This document shows, one piece after another, positions 52,289-64,000 of a DNA stretch of 64,000 bases (position 1 is the stretch's first letter; each line of letters begins with the position of its first letter). Both the position numbers and the translations under genes were made by a program. The DNA is from Hypomesus transpacificus (taxonomy: Eukaryota; Chordata; Actinopteri; Osmeriformes; Osmeridae): assembly GCF_021917145.1 (NCBI RefSeq), contig NC_061081.1:1618535-1682534 (forward strand). Direction: 5' to 3'. The notes below the pieces were generated by a model. The model had not been told where the DNA came from and searched no databases. It saw nothing but the letters and a program-made list of their open reading frames with translations.

Positions 52289-53755
52289 TCTAAGAAACTT
52301 GGTTGATGCGCTTTGAAGGAACGTTGAAACTACAACTCGCCCAAAGTGCGATGCTCTTTGCGCTTGGACTTGATCTGTCCTGAGATGCTGTTGGCTGATG
52401 TTCCTTCTCGGTACTTGGAAGAATTCTGCCTCTTCAGCCTCTTCTCAAACGCCGATTGTTTTTAAGGTATGTTTGGTTTGCCACAGCTTCATCTTATATA
52501 GTCCACACCTCACCAAACTGTGAGTCATGATACTCCATCTCTCCATACCCCCCCCCCCCCCCCTCCCCCCAATTACACACACACACACTCCCCCTCTGCC
52601 AGTTCGATGGATGATAATGACGTACGTGGAGTTTTTTCTTCCGTTTGGCGGAAAAACAGAGAAAGGTCAGTTTGCCGTGTTAAGACATTGTAGCTTGGAG
52701 CACATCGCCAGTTCCACCTGAGACCTAATATTCACGTGCTTTACTTCCTCAGCTCACGCAGCTTAGGAGGTTCTTCTACAGAAAAGGCGGTAAGGAAGAG
52801 AACATCTGATCTAATAAACACTGGGCCACAGACACCTGTGTGAAGCACATTTGAATTCACCAAAGTTAAATTGGAGATCTGTGGTTCGAAGCTCATCTAT
52901 GGTTGACTTTGTCACGGAGAGAAGGTAGGCTTTGGCATTTATGGTATTGAATTCTAAACAGGGCTTTGCATTGGTGTCGGGTGGAATTAAAGACCAGTAA
53001 CCCTCTGAAATTGACTTTATTATTCGTTTAAAAAGGCACAGTATGTACATATCATACAATGACCTGACATCATGGAAGATTCAGACAATATGGAAACAGA
53101 TTTTTCCCTGCCTCTATATGTATACATAAAGAGCTATAGACGGTCATTTGGGCTTTTCTCTTCTGTAGGCAAATTATAAAAGTAGGCCTACATGATAGAA
53201 TAAAAAAATAGTGTTGTTTGTTTTTAAAGAACATGGGTGCTAATCACATTCCCAATGACATATTTTCCTAAATAATTCAACAAAAAAGGCAACTGTAGGC
53301 TAATTTACGGAGCATACTTTTCACTGTTAATGCACATATTGCTACCAAAGTGGTGACACATTGTGGCTGTCACAATCATGACCAGTGACCTCCATTTTGC
53401 AGTATAATATTTACTGTATCCAGTACTGTATATAATAAGTATCAGCACCCATATACATGTAATACCATTGGACAGAATAGAACTAGGACAATACCAATAA
53501 CTTAATTCTAATTCTGTACTGGACGAATGATTCAGTGACATGATTCTAATTTAGCATGACTTGTATGCAGCTCCTGTATATATGAACAGTAACTCCTGCA
53601 GCTCATCTCTTTCATTGTTTATGTGCTTGGTACTGGGACTGTCTGTCAATGAAGGTGTGAACCAATCAATCGTCCTATCCTCAAGGAAGGAGGTGCTGGG
53701 GTCTGTGCTGATTGGATGGCTGGCTCCACGGACCCCACCCCAAGTCAGGTGTGCG
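52289..53755. other. Relaxin upstream and plgrkt 3' UTR region
   Basis: Contains the relaxin promoter at the left and, on the minus strand, the plgrkt 3' UTR at the right. A minus-strand AATAAA at 53016-53021 would give plgrkt a 3' UTR of about 0.74 kb. A C-rich/CA stretch is at 52549-52590. No coding exon is seen. Confidence 0.55.
52493..52500 (-). promoter_or_regulatory. Candidate TATA box of the relaxin gene
   Basis: Minus-strand TATATAAG, 205 bp upstream of the relaxin start codon, predicting a 5' UTR of about 170-180 bases. No other promoter motif was tested. Confidence 0.45.
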
Positions 53756-54809
53756 TTATTTCTCCAGGAGTGACGTCAGGTGACTGCGAGCACGGCGAGC
53801 CTTCTCTATGCTCTCGTAGGTTGGAGTCCCGTGGGGCATGGGCAGACGATCGTGTTCAGAGGCCATGATGCTCTCTGCCTCACCTGGAGACACACACACA
53901 CATTCAAACAAATATACACACAAATACATCTGCTATTCATGATATTCCTCCTTTTTCAATATCAATCGATTCCGACAGAAGAGTTGGATACAGTACACCA
54001 AACCCTGCTATGAAACGACATAGTACTGGAGGTGGTTGGTGAAGGGTGGGTAATAGTCACTGTCTTACCCCTCATCCGGTAGACTAACGTTCCGTAGGCC
54101 ATGTCCATCTGATAGGCTAGCACAAAGCTGAGAGGGACCAGGGGAGCAAGGTAGGCCGGCCTCTTCTGTTTTATTGCACTGAGAGGAGGGCGCAGGTACA
54201 CACACACACACACACACAAAGTAAGTACAGTCGTGGGCAAAAGTGTTGGCAGTGACTTTGTAAAGTTTGCTGGTTCAGTATTTGTAGATCATTTTTACAA
54301 TTTTTTCTATGTCAGTCTGGAAAACAATAACATGCAATTCATAAGTTTTAAAGGCTTTTATTTGCAAAAACATTCAATATATGCAAAGAGTCCCCCCTTC
54401 ATAGCAATCAATCTGCTTTCATAATCCAATCAGAATGATAGCGGGATTTGACCTGACTAGAACTTGTTGAAACTTGTTAGGGACTGTAATTATGTTAACT
54501 GGGCCCACAAACTGTGAACTGTAGGTTTTTGTGATCATGTTCATTTTTTGGGGCCAATGAAGGTGCAAACTTTGCCAATACAAAATGTGCCACTGCCAAT
54601 ACTTTTGGCCATGAATGAACCCTGGTACCAACACCTACCAAGGCTTGTGCCTCTCAGCAGCAGCAGCACCTGAGCATGCACAAACACACCGTTGTTGGTG
54701 TGAATAAACCAGGGGTGTTGATGTCAAGACCACTGACCTTTCCTAGTGGTCCGTTATCTGTGAGGGTTTGTATCTGTGAACGCCTCGCATGCAGCAGCTA
54801 CCTCACACA

Positions 54810-54844
<35 letters not shown>

Positions 54845-57800
54845 GGGGGCGCTCAGTGGCTGAGTCTCCTCACCTGGCGAGGAATGACCTCACATGAATG
54901 TGACTGAGACGTGGCGTCTGAACCTGTACCTGTGCTGTGGTGACGTCACACAACTGCCTGCCTCTCTGACAGGGGGGGGGGAGAAAGAGAGTGGTGGAAA
55001 AAAAAGAGGGAAAGATCCGGTAGAGAGAGGAAGAGCGAGAGAGCTAAGGAGAGATGGAGAGGCAGAGAAAAGAGCGAGTGGCCGTGTGCGACCCACCCCA
55101 CGGTCAGCCCCAGCGTGGCTAGACTGAAGAAGGCTCCGTAGTACTTGAGGAACTCTCTGGACCAGGCAATCTGCATGGCCGCCATCCTCTCCCTCATCTG
55201 GTCCTGCATCAGGATCTGACGCTCCATCTGAAACCAAAACACCACAAACCCCCACACTGAAACGGCATCGAAACGACCTCGAACACAGAACCTCACAATC
55301 AACGGAAAACACTTTGGAACACAACTGACAACTGGTAGACAACATGATTCAACAGAACCAAAGAGAACCTCAGTACCAACAAGCTAAGTCTCCAGAACAA
55401 TGGTCTCCAGAGACTCTGGATCTAACAGCCGGGGTGGCGAGCGCATGGACAATGCTGACAAAGATCGAGAGGAGAGGAGGATGATCGAGACATCTATTAC
55501 ACACTGACGCCCCAAACACACACACACACCCTGGGGAGACACGCTTCGCTAACACCCAACGCTTGTGACGCTGTGTGGTGCCTGTGTGCGTGTGGTGGGA
55601 CACGTGCGTGCGGTGTGCGTGGTTGTTTTTGTGGTGTGTGTGTGTGAGGACGAGGAGTGTGTGTGTAAGGAAGAGGTAGGGGTGGACAACATCGTAAGTG
55701 GGGAGACGGTCAGAGGATGGATGGAGTAAGGCTCAGGTGAATGATCTCATTAACAATTCCATCAAGGACAAAAAGACCTATTTGCAGACAGACTGACGTC
55801 CAAGCCACACTCCTAAAGGACTAAAGACGACAGGCCCTTCCTATCTGAGGGTGACTTGCGGTACATCAACTTGATTGACTCTTTGTCTGCACCATTTCCT
55901 GTTGACCTCGAGTACTTGCCACTTCCTGTTTCCCAGCTTCCTCTTTCTTTGTGACGGCCATTGCAGGACATAGAAGACGGTTGACTTTTCAAACAAGAGC
56001 TTTTTGTTTCTGAAAAAGTCAGATGTCAAAGATGGTATTGTTTTTTTTTTTTATGTTATAAGCAACGTGCATATCAAGGGTAGAGGCTGACTTCACTGTA
56101 GGAACCATACAAAAGACTAAAACGCCATTTAGCTGCTCATGAGAGACTAATTATAGGCTGTCACTGCCATTATTTCAATAGCTCTTTTCTCTCATGTTCC
56201 ATGGCGTCATAAGCCCATGGCATCATATGAAAGCATATGAGACACCATTTGAACAATGTCCAAATTACAATGTACACCGGCCGCCGACCTTTTCAGTAAT
56301 CAAGCTACCTATTAAAATAACAATCACCCTTCTGAGAGTACGCAACGATACCTTGGAAAAACACACTTCTGTTGATGCGACCAACTGTGCCATTTATCGA
56401 GTTTGATTGGAACCATTAGAATTGTTAGCCAATCAATAGAAGAGCTAGTGAGCTCCAAGCGGCCTAATCAGTATGTGTGTGTGTGTTGAGGTGTGTGTGT
56501 CACTGGCAGATAAAGGAGAGATGCTTGACGTGAGTCCCCTTGACATTCTGGCAACTCAACAAGAAAATGTCACCATATGCATTTTATTTGACCTTGTTTC
56601 ACTTCCTAATCAAGGGTCTTTTGCTCATGGCGCTCAGGGGAGCTAAGTGGAGTCAATGGCCGGGTTTCCCATACTCGTTAAGAAGCTCTTAACGCTAAGA
56701 GCTTCTTAAGAGCGTTCTAAAAACGCTCTAGAACGCTCTTGGAGCGTTACAGAGTCATTGGCCTGAAAAGGCTTTAAGTGAATAAGACCCAAGGATGGAG
56801 ATATGGTGTCGAAAGAGAGCTGGAGCGAGGGGAGGAGATTGGAGAGATTGGGCAGGGAGACAGGGGAGGAGGGCAGAGATTGGGCAGGGAGACAGGGGAG
56901 GAGGGCAGAGATTGGGCAGGGAGACAGGGGAGGAGGGCAGAGATTGGGCAGGGAGACAGGGGAGGAGGGCAGAGATTGGGCAGGGAGACAGGGGAGGAGG
57001 GCAGAGATTGGGCAGGGAGACAGGGGAGGAGGGCAGAGATTGGGCAGGGAGACAGGGGAGGAGGGCAGAGATTGGGCAGGGAGACAGGGGAGGAGGGCAG
57101 AGATTGGGCAGGGGGGACAGGGGAGGAGGGCAGAGATTGGGCAGGGAGACAAGGGAGGAGGGCAGAGATTGGGCAGGGAGACTGGGGAGGAGGGCAGAGA
57201 TTGGGCAGGGAGACAAGGGAGGAGGGCAGAGATTGGGCAGGGAGACAGGGGAGGAGGGCAGAGATTGGGCAGGGAGACAAGGGAGGAGGGCAGAGATTGG
57301 GCAGGGAGACAGGGGAGGACGGTTTGACATCTCTGTTCAGCCACCGGCAGAGAGAAGTGGACCTGGATCAACGCCCCCCCCCCCCCCCCCCCCCCCCCCC
57401 ATGGTCAAGGGTGCTGAGGACACATGAACCATTTATCTCAGACCGCCACAGGCAGGTTTCCAAAGCCTCCCTGGCCTCCGTATTGGCCGAGAGGCAGGAA
57501 GTTAGGATGTGGGGGTGAGGATGGGGCGCGTGTGTAGGTGAGAGCTCATTGGTAGATGTCTACACACAGTATACGTCACATATAGTCCAAACAAGGTCAC
57601 GAGAAGAGGGGGGGGATATAATCTTTTCTTCTGATAACCATCAGACAGGCAGCAGTTCTCATCAGCAGTATTTTAACCAGGAGCTGACTGTGTGACGCAG
57701 AGCTGAGCCACTGATACCCCTCCCTACTCTATCACCCCTAGTGCCACCCCAACCCAAGAGATGGCCCCGCCCCCTCTAGGAGGCAGACATTTCCGGAAGG

Positions 57801-60241
57801 AAGGAAGTAGGGAGTGAAGGATGATGTGCAGTTTAGATAAGGGGTAATGTGTTTTCTAAAGAGCCAGAACATCCGGAGAGAGCGTCTTGTCTTTTCATGA
57901 GGTGACACGTTAAGAGAAAGGCAAGTTAGATGTTTATATCTGACTTTCCATTCAGAAGAACTGGGGAGGTCAACGCTACAATCTCCAGTATGTTGGCACT
58001 TTTATACTAGTGTTTGTGTGTGTGAGGCGATGAAAACACTAGATGCAGGGGGCAGACTGAGAAAGACATTTATATCTCTCTTTTTTTCTTCTTTCTCTCT
58101 CCATTTCACTCCCTCCCCCTTCCCTAATCTCGCCCTTTCTCTTTTCGACCCCAGCACCATCCAAAGTCAAGTTTCACCAAGCAATACTTGGGAGTGCAAG
58201 TTTGCTTTGTAATCGTGTCGCGGTGACATGAATGAGGACTGAGGGACGTGAGGGCGATGGGGGGAGGACGGGGGGGAGCAGGTGGGGGAAGGGAGGTATG
58301 GATGGAGGGCAGGTAGAGTGGAGAGAGAGCTGGAGAGTCGTAGCGAGGTGTCGAGGTGGAAGCAGCATACACGGAGGGATGTTCACTGACATTTCCTAAA
58401 GGTCGACCAGAAGAGGAGTTGGCCAGGTCACAGGCTGGCAAACCAGACGGAAAACTGACAGTGACACGGCAGGCTGCCCAGCCGACAGTCAGACGGGTAG
58501 ACAGACAGACAGCAAGGTGGCCAGGAAAGCAGGCAGGCGGACAGGCGAGCAAACAGACAGCCTGTGCAGTCAGCACGCCAATAACCTCTGCCCCCTTTTC
58601 TGCTTTGCTCCTAACCCATCCAACTCCTGTAACAAAACGTGTCAAATCCCTCTGGCATGACTGTTGTGATACCTGTAACCACATTACACGATACTAATAC
58701 AGCCTTTTCGTCAATGAGGTGAAAGTCAGTCAAGGTCATAAAGGAAGACAAGCCCAGAGGGTCTGTCATGTTAGCGTCACACCAGAACCTCCTCAACCCT
58801 ATCATCAAGTTGCCGTCCACTCCCACGTTTTTCTAATTGAACCCGTCGAAAATGTCTGAACCTCCAATTACCCGGAGACACATTCACCCAAGACGCGGCC
58901 GTCTCCGACGCGGCCGCGGAGCCCGTCGACATCCCGACCACAATGGACGGCGACGAGCGCGTCATTAGCCGTGATTGACACGGCATGAAAGGAGCGTCCG
59001 CCGAGTCGTGCGACGGCCTTGACATCTTAATGCAGGACGCGCGGAGACGAGGCGCACGTGTCACACGGCCGGGGTCGCTTCACCTCGCACACACACACAC
59101 GCACGCGACGAGAGGCCGTTCGACACGGCCCGGGAGACGGGCAGCCGCGCTGGACGGCAGCATCGATCTGTCCTCATACAGCCTTGGTCGTACACAAAGT
59201 CGTCATTGATCATGTGGAAGGAGCCCATTCTTCACACGTAGATCAAGACGATCCTTATCAACACGAAATGAGACTGCAATTAAGGCTGTGTCCACATTTG
59301 AACTCGACGTACATCCAAGCAGACCTCCGTGTGAAGTGAGATCAATGGAAAGACATCCGAATCAATACGATTCAGATTAACTGAATCCACCCCCGATATT
59401 AAACATAACTCAGATAAATGCCCCAGTGCACAAACCTGCCTGTGACTCATCGCAGTGACCTTATCCAGGAAGACATACCTCCAACTCAGTCACTGCCGCT
59501 CTCACTACAGAAGCCAGGGAGCCTGGTCGTTGTTCATCATTTGGTACAGTTACAGTGGAGTTCTAGGGGTATGAAGGCAAACCCATATGTTCTGGAGTGG
59601 TTAATAAGTGTGGCATGCCCGTGGCCATCTCGCTCTGCTCTCTGGTAACTACATCAGCAGGCTAGGGAGAGCTGCATATCGCAGGTGATGATTCCCTCGC
59701 GGGTTAAGAATGAATCAAACTCAAATTGGCCACAAAAAAAGAAGGGAATGTATAAAAGAAATGCTTTTTCTCCCCTGGTATAGATACATTGAAGAAAAAA
59801 GTGGATTTTCTTTTTCACACCGAGAGGTGAATGGAAGCTGATCAGGCTTCTACATTCTACAGGAACATCAATAAAGAAAACTATTTATATAACATTTTAA
59901 CACCAGATTTCCCTTACTCTATTTTTTGCCAGAAAAATACATAACGACTTGTGACTTATACACATGTAACGTTTATGTTTAAGTTAATGCATAACTCCCC
60001 CCCCCCCCCCACAAACAAACATTTGTTTTATTTATGTGTTAACTACTTGAACTTTGGCCGCCAGCTTGTGCCCAGTGTTGGGTGTGTAGGGGCCCACAGC
60101 CTGGTGGTAGTTCCGTTTTATCAGTTGCATACAGACATGAATGAGTCAAACCTGGCTCACCTGAAGTCTGGCATTGTGCAGCATGAACTCCTGTTGCTTC
60201 TGAAAGTTCTGGTCCATGGATTTAGACAGCAGGAACCCCAT
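53756..60241 (-). CDS. plgrkt: Plasminogen receptor (KT), PLGRKT
   Basis: A small plasma-membrane protein whose C-terminal lysine binds plasminogen and promotes its activation. Exons read leftwards: 60161-60241, 55097-55227, 54069-54178, 53756-53883; 149 aa, against 147 in human. It starts MGFLLSKSMDQNFQKQQEFM, has the conserved AMQIAWSREFLKYYGAFF, and two membrane segments (FFSLATLGLTVG; YLAPLVPLSFVLAYQ). It ends YESIEKARR followed by a terminal ...SLLEK with lysine as the last residue, so the defining feature is kept. All phases agree. Intron 1 is 4.9 kb and full of repeats. Orientation next to the relaxin gene is as in human. Confidence 0.97.
54229..54620. mobile_element. Tc1/mariner-like MITE in plgrkt intron 2
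   Basis: About 390 bp. The left end cagtcgtgggcaaaagtg continues to ttggcagtg. The right end, cactgccaatacttttggcc then atgaatga, is its imperfect inverted copy. A TA stands just before the left end. No transposase frame. Superfamily is assigned by end similarity to common fish Tc1-type elements and is tentative. Confidence 0.75.
54810..54843. repeat. Poly-G tract of 34 bases
   Basis: An uninterrupted run of 34 guanines in plgrkt intron 2, the longest homopolymer in the window. Confidence 0.9.
56680..56707. repeat. Perfect short inverted repeat
   Basis: Arms of 12 bp (aagaagctctta / taagagcttctt) with a 4-base loop, followed by repeated gagcgtt/gaacgct motifs to 56750. Probably part of a degraded DNA element in plgrkt intron 1. 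Confidence 0.7.
56826..57320. repeat. 32-bp minisatellite, about 15 copies
   Basis: Unit gggagacaggggaggagg then gcagagattgggca, 32 bp, highly homogeneous. Because 32 is not a multiple of 3, the same units read in all three phases and create long false proteins on both strands. It lies in plgrkt intron 1. Confidence 0.95.
57374..57400. repeat. Poly-C tract of 27 bases
   Basis: Pure cytosine run in plgrkt intron 1, just after the 32-bp minisatellite. Confidence 0.9.
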
Positions 60242-61411
60242 GATGGTGTTATCTCAGCTGACGGTTGGAAGAAAGACAGAGAAAGAGAGATCATTTTGTT
60301 GTTACGCATATGGCTTACTATACACATAATGAGGAGGCTTCATTTTAATTTAGCTAGCTAGCGTTCGCTAGCAAGCTACTATTTTGGTTTGTTTTCATAG
60401 CCAGCCAATCAACCTAGTCCTGCCGCCGGCGCGTATGGTTGGACAACTTTAATATTATTCTAGTAAATGGGTAGCTCGCTACGCCACTTGACAGCTTGAT
60501 ACTTTCAGCGAACTTCCAGTTACGAGTTAAGATAGTACAGTAGCAAAGTACAATAGCTAGCTATTTGTAGCAACCTGCCGTACTATGAAAGGACAGTGGT
60601 AACAAGCTATAATCAACATCCACAGTTAGATTCTGTATAGATACTTTATAGTTTACAACGTGTTTCCACTACATACCCCTTGAATTTTGCAGGTGTATAC
60701 TTAATATTGCTAAAAAGTAGTTATGTGTTTTCATTGAAGTTCCAAGGGCATGGTCACTGCACTTTCCAAACTGACAGCGCTTGACGGTGGGCTCCGCCAA
60801 ATACAACCTAAGCGTGTCTTCTCATTGGTCCCATTCTGCCAACGGGAAAACCGGCGCGTTGGAGTTGCTAAAAAATCATTGAGTAATGAAAAAATGACCA
60901 TTTATTACCACGAAACAGGTAAACACGGCCTTAACCAAAGACCGTTTACAATAGTGTATTTTGTTTAACCGTGTTAAGTCTAGCTTTGGATTCCGTTTGA
61001 ACCAGCCTATCAATACATTTATAGAATGACTCCCCTTAGTGTTCAGTCTCAGTACTACACGGAAGATAGACCCAGGCTACATAGGCTTAAACGTTAAATA
61101 CTAATGTTTTTGTAAAGAAGTTACAAAAACGGTTTCCTTTTTTATATAACGGTAAATACCTTGTACACTCCGCGTATTTAACTATTCCGATTAGAAATAT
61201 GCGACTCAGAACTGTGTCCAGTTTTTTTTCAAGACGAGTTCAACCACAGGTTAACTGTTTCATGGGATGCACTAGCTACATCCAACCTGCTGAGTGACAG
61301 TTGCCAATGGTCATTTTAAACTATGTAGAGTTTCAGCTGAGGTCACAAAAACTGTTAAAAAAATATTCTCATCCAATAATCTCCCTGCATTGGAGTCTTG
61401 CCTGGTTTTAC

Positions 61412-61978
61412 GGTGAAATCGGGTAATCTGGGATGTGGGGGCACCTAAACTCCAGGGCGTTTTCTTCCCTGCTATGACAATGTCTAGTCCACAGAACTTT
61501 CTACGTTTAGCTTGGATCCAAGGGGGGGGGGGGGGGGGCATTGACGGGCAATGCCCACCCAAATGGAATGCTGTACCCCCTCAAAATATAATTTTGTTAA
61601 AGGATAAATAAGTGTGTCATAATTCTGTCTGAGTTGTATATCAATTAAATATCAAGATGGCTACACTTTCCTGAAGAATATGTAGGTTTGCTCTTATTTT
61701 GACTCATACATGCTTTGTAAGCGTAAATGACCCAACTGGTTCAACCCAGCGTTTGGGTAGAAAAAATAACCCAGCAATAACCCACCAGTGTGTGAAAAAC
61801 AATGCCCACCCATTTAATTCCTCTTTGGAGCCGAGTCTGCATGGATGTTATGTGACTGAAATCACAAAACGTGATTGGTGTGGTGTCACAGAAAGGGTGA
61901 CATTTGTTAATCGGGGCGCTCCGATGAGAAAATGCATGCAAAAAATGTGCAAAAAGAACCAGATTACCCGAATTCACC
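61412..61978. mobile_element. Candidate 567-bp TIR element
   Basis: Left end ggtgaaatcgggtaatctgg and right end ccagattacccgaattcacc are 20-bp inverted repeats with one mismatch. The interior has a 17-base G run (61522-61538) and no transposase frame. Target duplication not clear. Confidence 0.7.
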
Positions 61979-62460
61979 TTATCTCGAAGCATTTCCTTTC
62001 CTTTCTCGCATCAGCATAATAGGCTATAGCCTATAGTATAACAGTATCGGATAGCTCAAGCCAAGCCATCATCATTGGCTTTGATTTCTCGAACTGCTGG
62101 TAAATAGCTGATGACCACTCCTTCTTAACAACTGATTCCCGTAATTGAAGTAGCTAATCTACCTTCCCCATACAAACACAATGGGGCTTCGTCTCACAGT
62201 GCTCTCATAAACATGACAAGAAAAGCTACAGGGCACAAGACTAAATGCTATAGAGAAAGAATATTTTAAAAACGAGTCCATCGATACATTGTTCTTCGTG
62301 CGCTTTCTGTCAGAACAAAGTTTAAACACGAGGGCTTAACAATAACAATTTAACAGTCCATATTTGTTTTGGCAGCAACTTCAGGTAACCATAAAACGAA
62401 TCCCAAAAACATAGTTATAAACAGAAGTCATAAAGAGAATTTCCAGTCATTGTAAAAATC

Positions 62461-62545
62461 TAGTCAAGTCAAGTAGGCCTACATTTTATTTATAGCACAT
62501 TTAAAAACAACCAATGCTGACCAAAGTGCTGTACAAAATTGTCAA
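62461..62545. repeat. Interspersed repeat fragment (atttatagcacatttaaa)
   Basis: The stretch with attttatttatagcacattt and ccaaagtgctgtacaaa resembles a repeat widespread in fish genomes. Class not assigned; boundaries approximate. Confidence 0.45.
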
Positions 62546-63034
62546 CCAATCAAATAGGACACGCCACAATAAATCAGAATAAATAAAAACATAAATCAAA
62601 CAGGACAACTGGACCACGTGACCTTATACTGTCTAGAACGCCATAGAATAACAATATGTTTAAGACCAGACTTTATTGTCTCAGTGGTGAGAGATGAGCG
62701 TCAAACAGTCGTTGAAACTATCGAGTCCTGAGTATTTTTTTAGTGACCTAATGTTTTTCTTCATTTTCAGCCCAGTCAGGCGGAAGATAAATCTAATTAA
62801 TCATATAGAATCAAACGTTTGGAGATCCCAATGAATAAGCAAACTTTCCTAAATTCGTCTCGCCGTCCTCGATATTTTCCAGGAAACAGTAACTTGGTCA
62901 ATGTGGAAGACTCCTTTTATTTACTGTAAGTCAACTTCCTTGTTCCCGTCCATAACACGAGAATCAACGCCGCGTGTATGAAAGGGACAATTAAGGTGAC
63001 AGTAACAGAAGACTGACCCGCGCACCGTGCAGCG

Positions 63035-63217
63035 TATATACATAGACTGTATTGCTTAAATTGTTTAAAAACTAAAAGCTGTTAACCACTGCCGACGTCT
63101 CAGTGTCTCCAGAGCAAGTTTAATTCTCAAGGGAGGTTGTGCTCGAGGCGGAGCAATAACTGATAAAAGTTTGATGCGCTGACGAGAATCACATTTTTCC
63201 GAGGGTCTATTGACAAG
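63035..63217 (+). promoter_or_regulatory. Possible TATA box and first exon of a rightward gene
   Basis: TATATA at 63035-63040 is followed, about 180 bases on, by a strong donor gacaag|gtaagata (gt at 63218). No ATG-initiated long frame lies between, so any exon would be non-coding. It is divergent from plgrkt. Inference only. Confidence 0.3.
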
Positions 63218-63783
63218 GTAAGATATGAACCGTTATTATGCTCGAGCTGCGTCGGACATTTCATTGTGTTTTTATTAGTACTGTTGCAGTCGCTTGTGCA
63301 ATTAAGATTGACTAAGATTGATTTTAACGAGAATTGAATTTCTTTTGCTGAGGTTTTTGTTAAAATATCCTTAGATTCGTCTCTGTGACCACACTACATT
63401 ATGCTATGCATATTGTTTTGCAGAACGTTTGGTGTTGCATCTTAAACAAGGCTGAAGTTATTTGCGTCACCAATCTTCAATTTCCAGCTTTTATTTAAAA
63501 AGCTAGGCCTACTCATCTCGTTCAAGGTAATGTGTCAACATTTGCACATCTGTAAGCAGCTTGCATCACATTGATATCCGACTGTGTGTGTGCGTCTGTG
63601 CTAGCACACACGAGTGTTCAATTAATTTCCAGTTAATTGAAGACAAATTACAAATTAGTGCACAATACAATAGACAATCATATAAATTGGAATCAATCCG
63701 GTGGAAATGATTGATCAATTAGCTAGTCTACACCTCCTGTGCAAGTTAAACGTTTCTGTACAATGCCAGGATATGTCATGTCT

Positions 63784-63868
63784 GTCAGATTTCAACTTTA
63801 TTCAGGGCCCGGTTCACGACGCACGGACACCGGCATGAACCGGGTACTGAATGAAGTTGAAATCTGGC
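63784..63868. repeat. 33-bp inverted repeat with 19-bp spacer
   Basis: Left arm 63784-63816 and right arm 63836-63868 are reverse complements apart from a few mismatches (cores cagatttcaactt / aagttgaaatctg and cccggttca / tgaaccggg). Could be a small MITE or a hairpin-forming site. Confidence 0.8.
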
Positions 63869-64000
63869 AGGTGTAATGCTGGGGACACACTAAAATATTT
63901 TAAAAATCTTATAAAATTTTATAACTGTGAGAGACCACAAACAGGAGGACAAAAAATCCTAGATTTTGCCGTTTTGCTCCTACAGTGTGTGGTCACTCTT

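Larger units (their letters stand above)
60242..64000. other. Region upstream of plgrkt to the right edge
   Basis: Holds the plgrkt promoter and 5' UTR (near 60242-60800), a TIR element (61412-61978), an interspersed-repeat fragment (about 62461-62545), a possible plus-strand first exon (about 63065-63217) and an inverted repeat (63784-63868). An open frame at 60750-60968 is not recognised as a protein. In human the next gene after PLGRKT is CD274 on the opposite strand, but no immunoglobulin domain is visible here. Confidence 0.55.

Noticed and set aside
56706-57518. Long Pro/Leu/Ser and Gly/Arg proteins on opposite strands
   Set aside because: The 32-bp minisatellite cycles through all frames; no conserved domain.
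60750-60968. 73-codon frame divergent from plgrkt with a possible donor gtaaac
   Set aside because: No recognisable domain and no ORF continuity to a following exon; likely promoter-region DNA.

Overview
The window is a piece of a ray-finned fish (teleost) nuclear chromosome. It has intron-rich genes with GT-AG splice sites, very dense CA/CT microsatellites and minisatellites, tRNA-derived SINEs and short inverted-repeat DNA transposons. Gene order and orientation match the human 9p24.1 block CDC37L1(+), AK3(-), RCL1(+), JAK2(+), relaxin family(-), PLGRKT(-). One extra gene, exd3 (-), lies at the left edge; its human counterpart is on a different chromosome arm (9q34). I favour a smelt-like or other basal euteleost source because of the SINE type and the long C tracts, but this is a weak inference.

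Layout: 1-4588, at least 14 exons of exd3 (minus strand, C-terminal part cut off by the left edge, first coding exon not found). 4589-9346, gene-poor DNA with a complete non-autonomous hAT element. 9347-14102, cdc37l1 (8 coding exons). 17357-21475, ak3 (minus, 5 exons). 22394-28946, rcl1 (9 exons, one U12-type intron, and a miR-101b hairpin in the last intron). 28962-36257, jak2 upstream region. 36300-47898, jak2 (23 coding exons, all junction phases consistent, 1127 aa). 47899-51130, downstream repeats. 51131-52288, a two-exon relaxin gene (minus). 53756-60241, plgrkt (minus, 4 exons). 60242-64000, upstream DNA with two inverted-repeat elements and a possible first exon of a further plus-strand gene.

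All exon models were built by hand from reading frames, splice-site dinucleotides and recalled family sequences. For all seven genes the summed exon lengths and codon phases close without a frameshift (in exd3 this holds only for the exons visible here). The genes are not one pathway: cdc37l1 is an Hsp90 co-chaperone, ak3 a mitochondrial GTP:AMP kinase, rcl1 an 18S rRNA-processing nuclease, jak2 a cytokine-receptor kinase, the relaxin a peptide hormone, plgrkt a plasminogen receptor, exd3 a Mut7-like exonuclease. Their linkage is an old vertebrate synteny block.

I found no convincing new multi-gene system. The most interesting items are the U12 intron and the miR-101b host arrangement in rcl1, an exd3 splice acceptor copied through a minisatellite, a 12-copy array of acceptor-like units downstream of jak2, an out-of-frame uORF overlapping the jak2 start, several short inverted-repeat elements, and a surprising number of pure C/G tracts.
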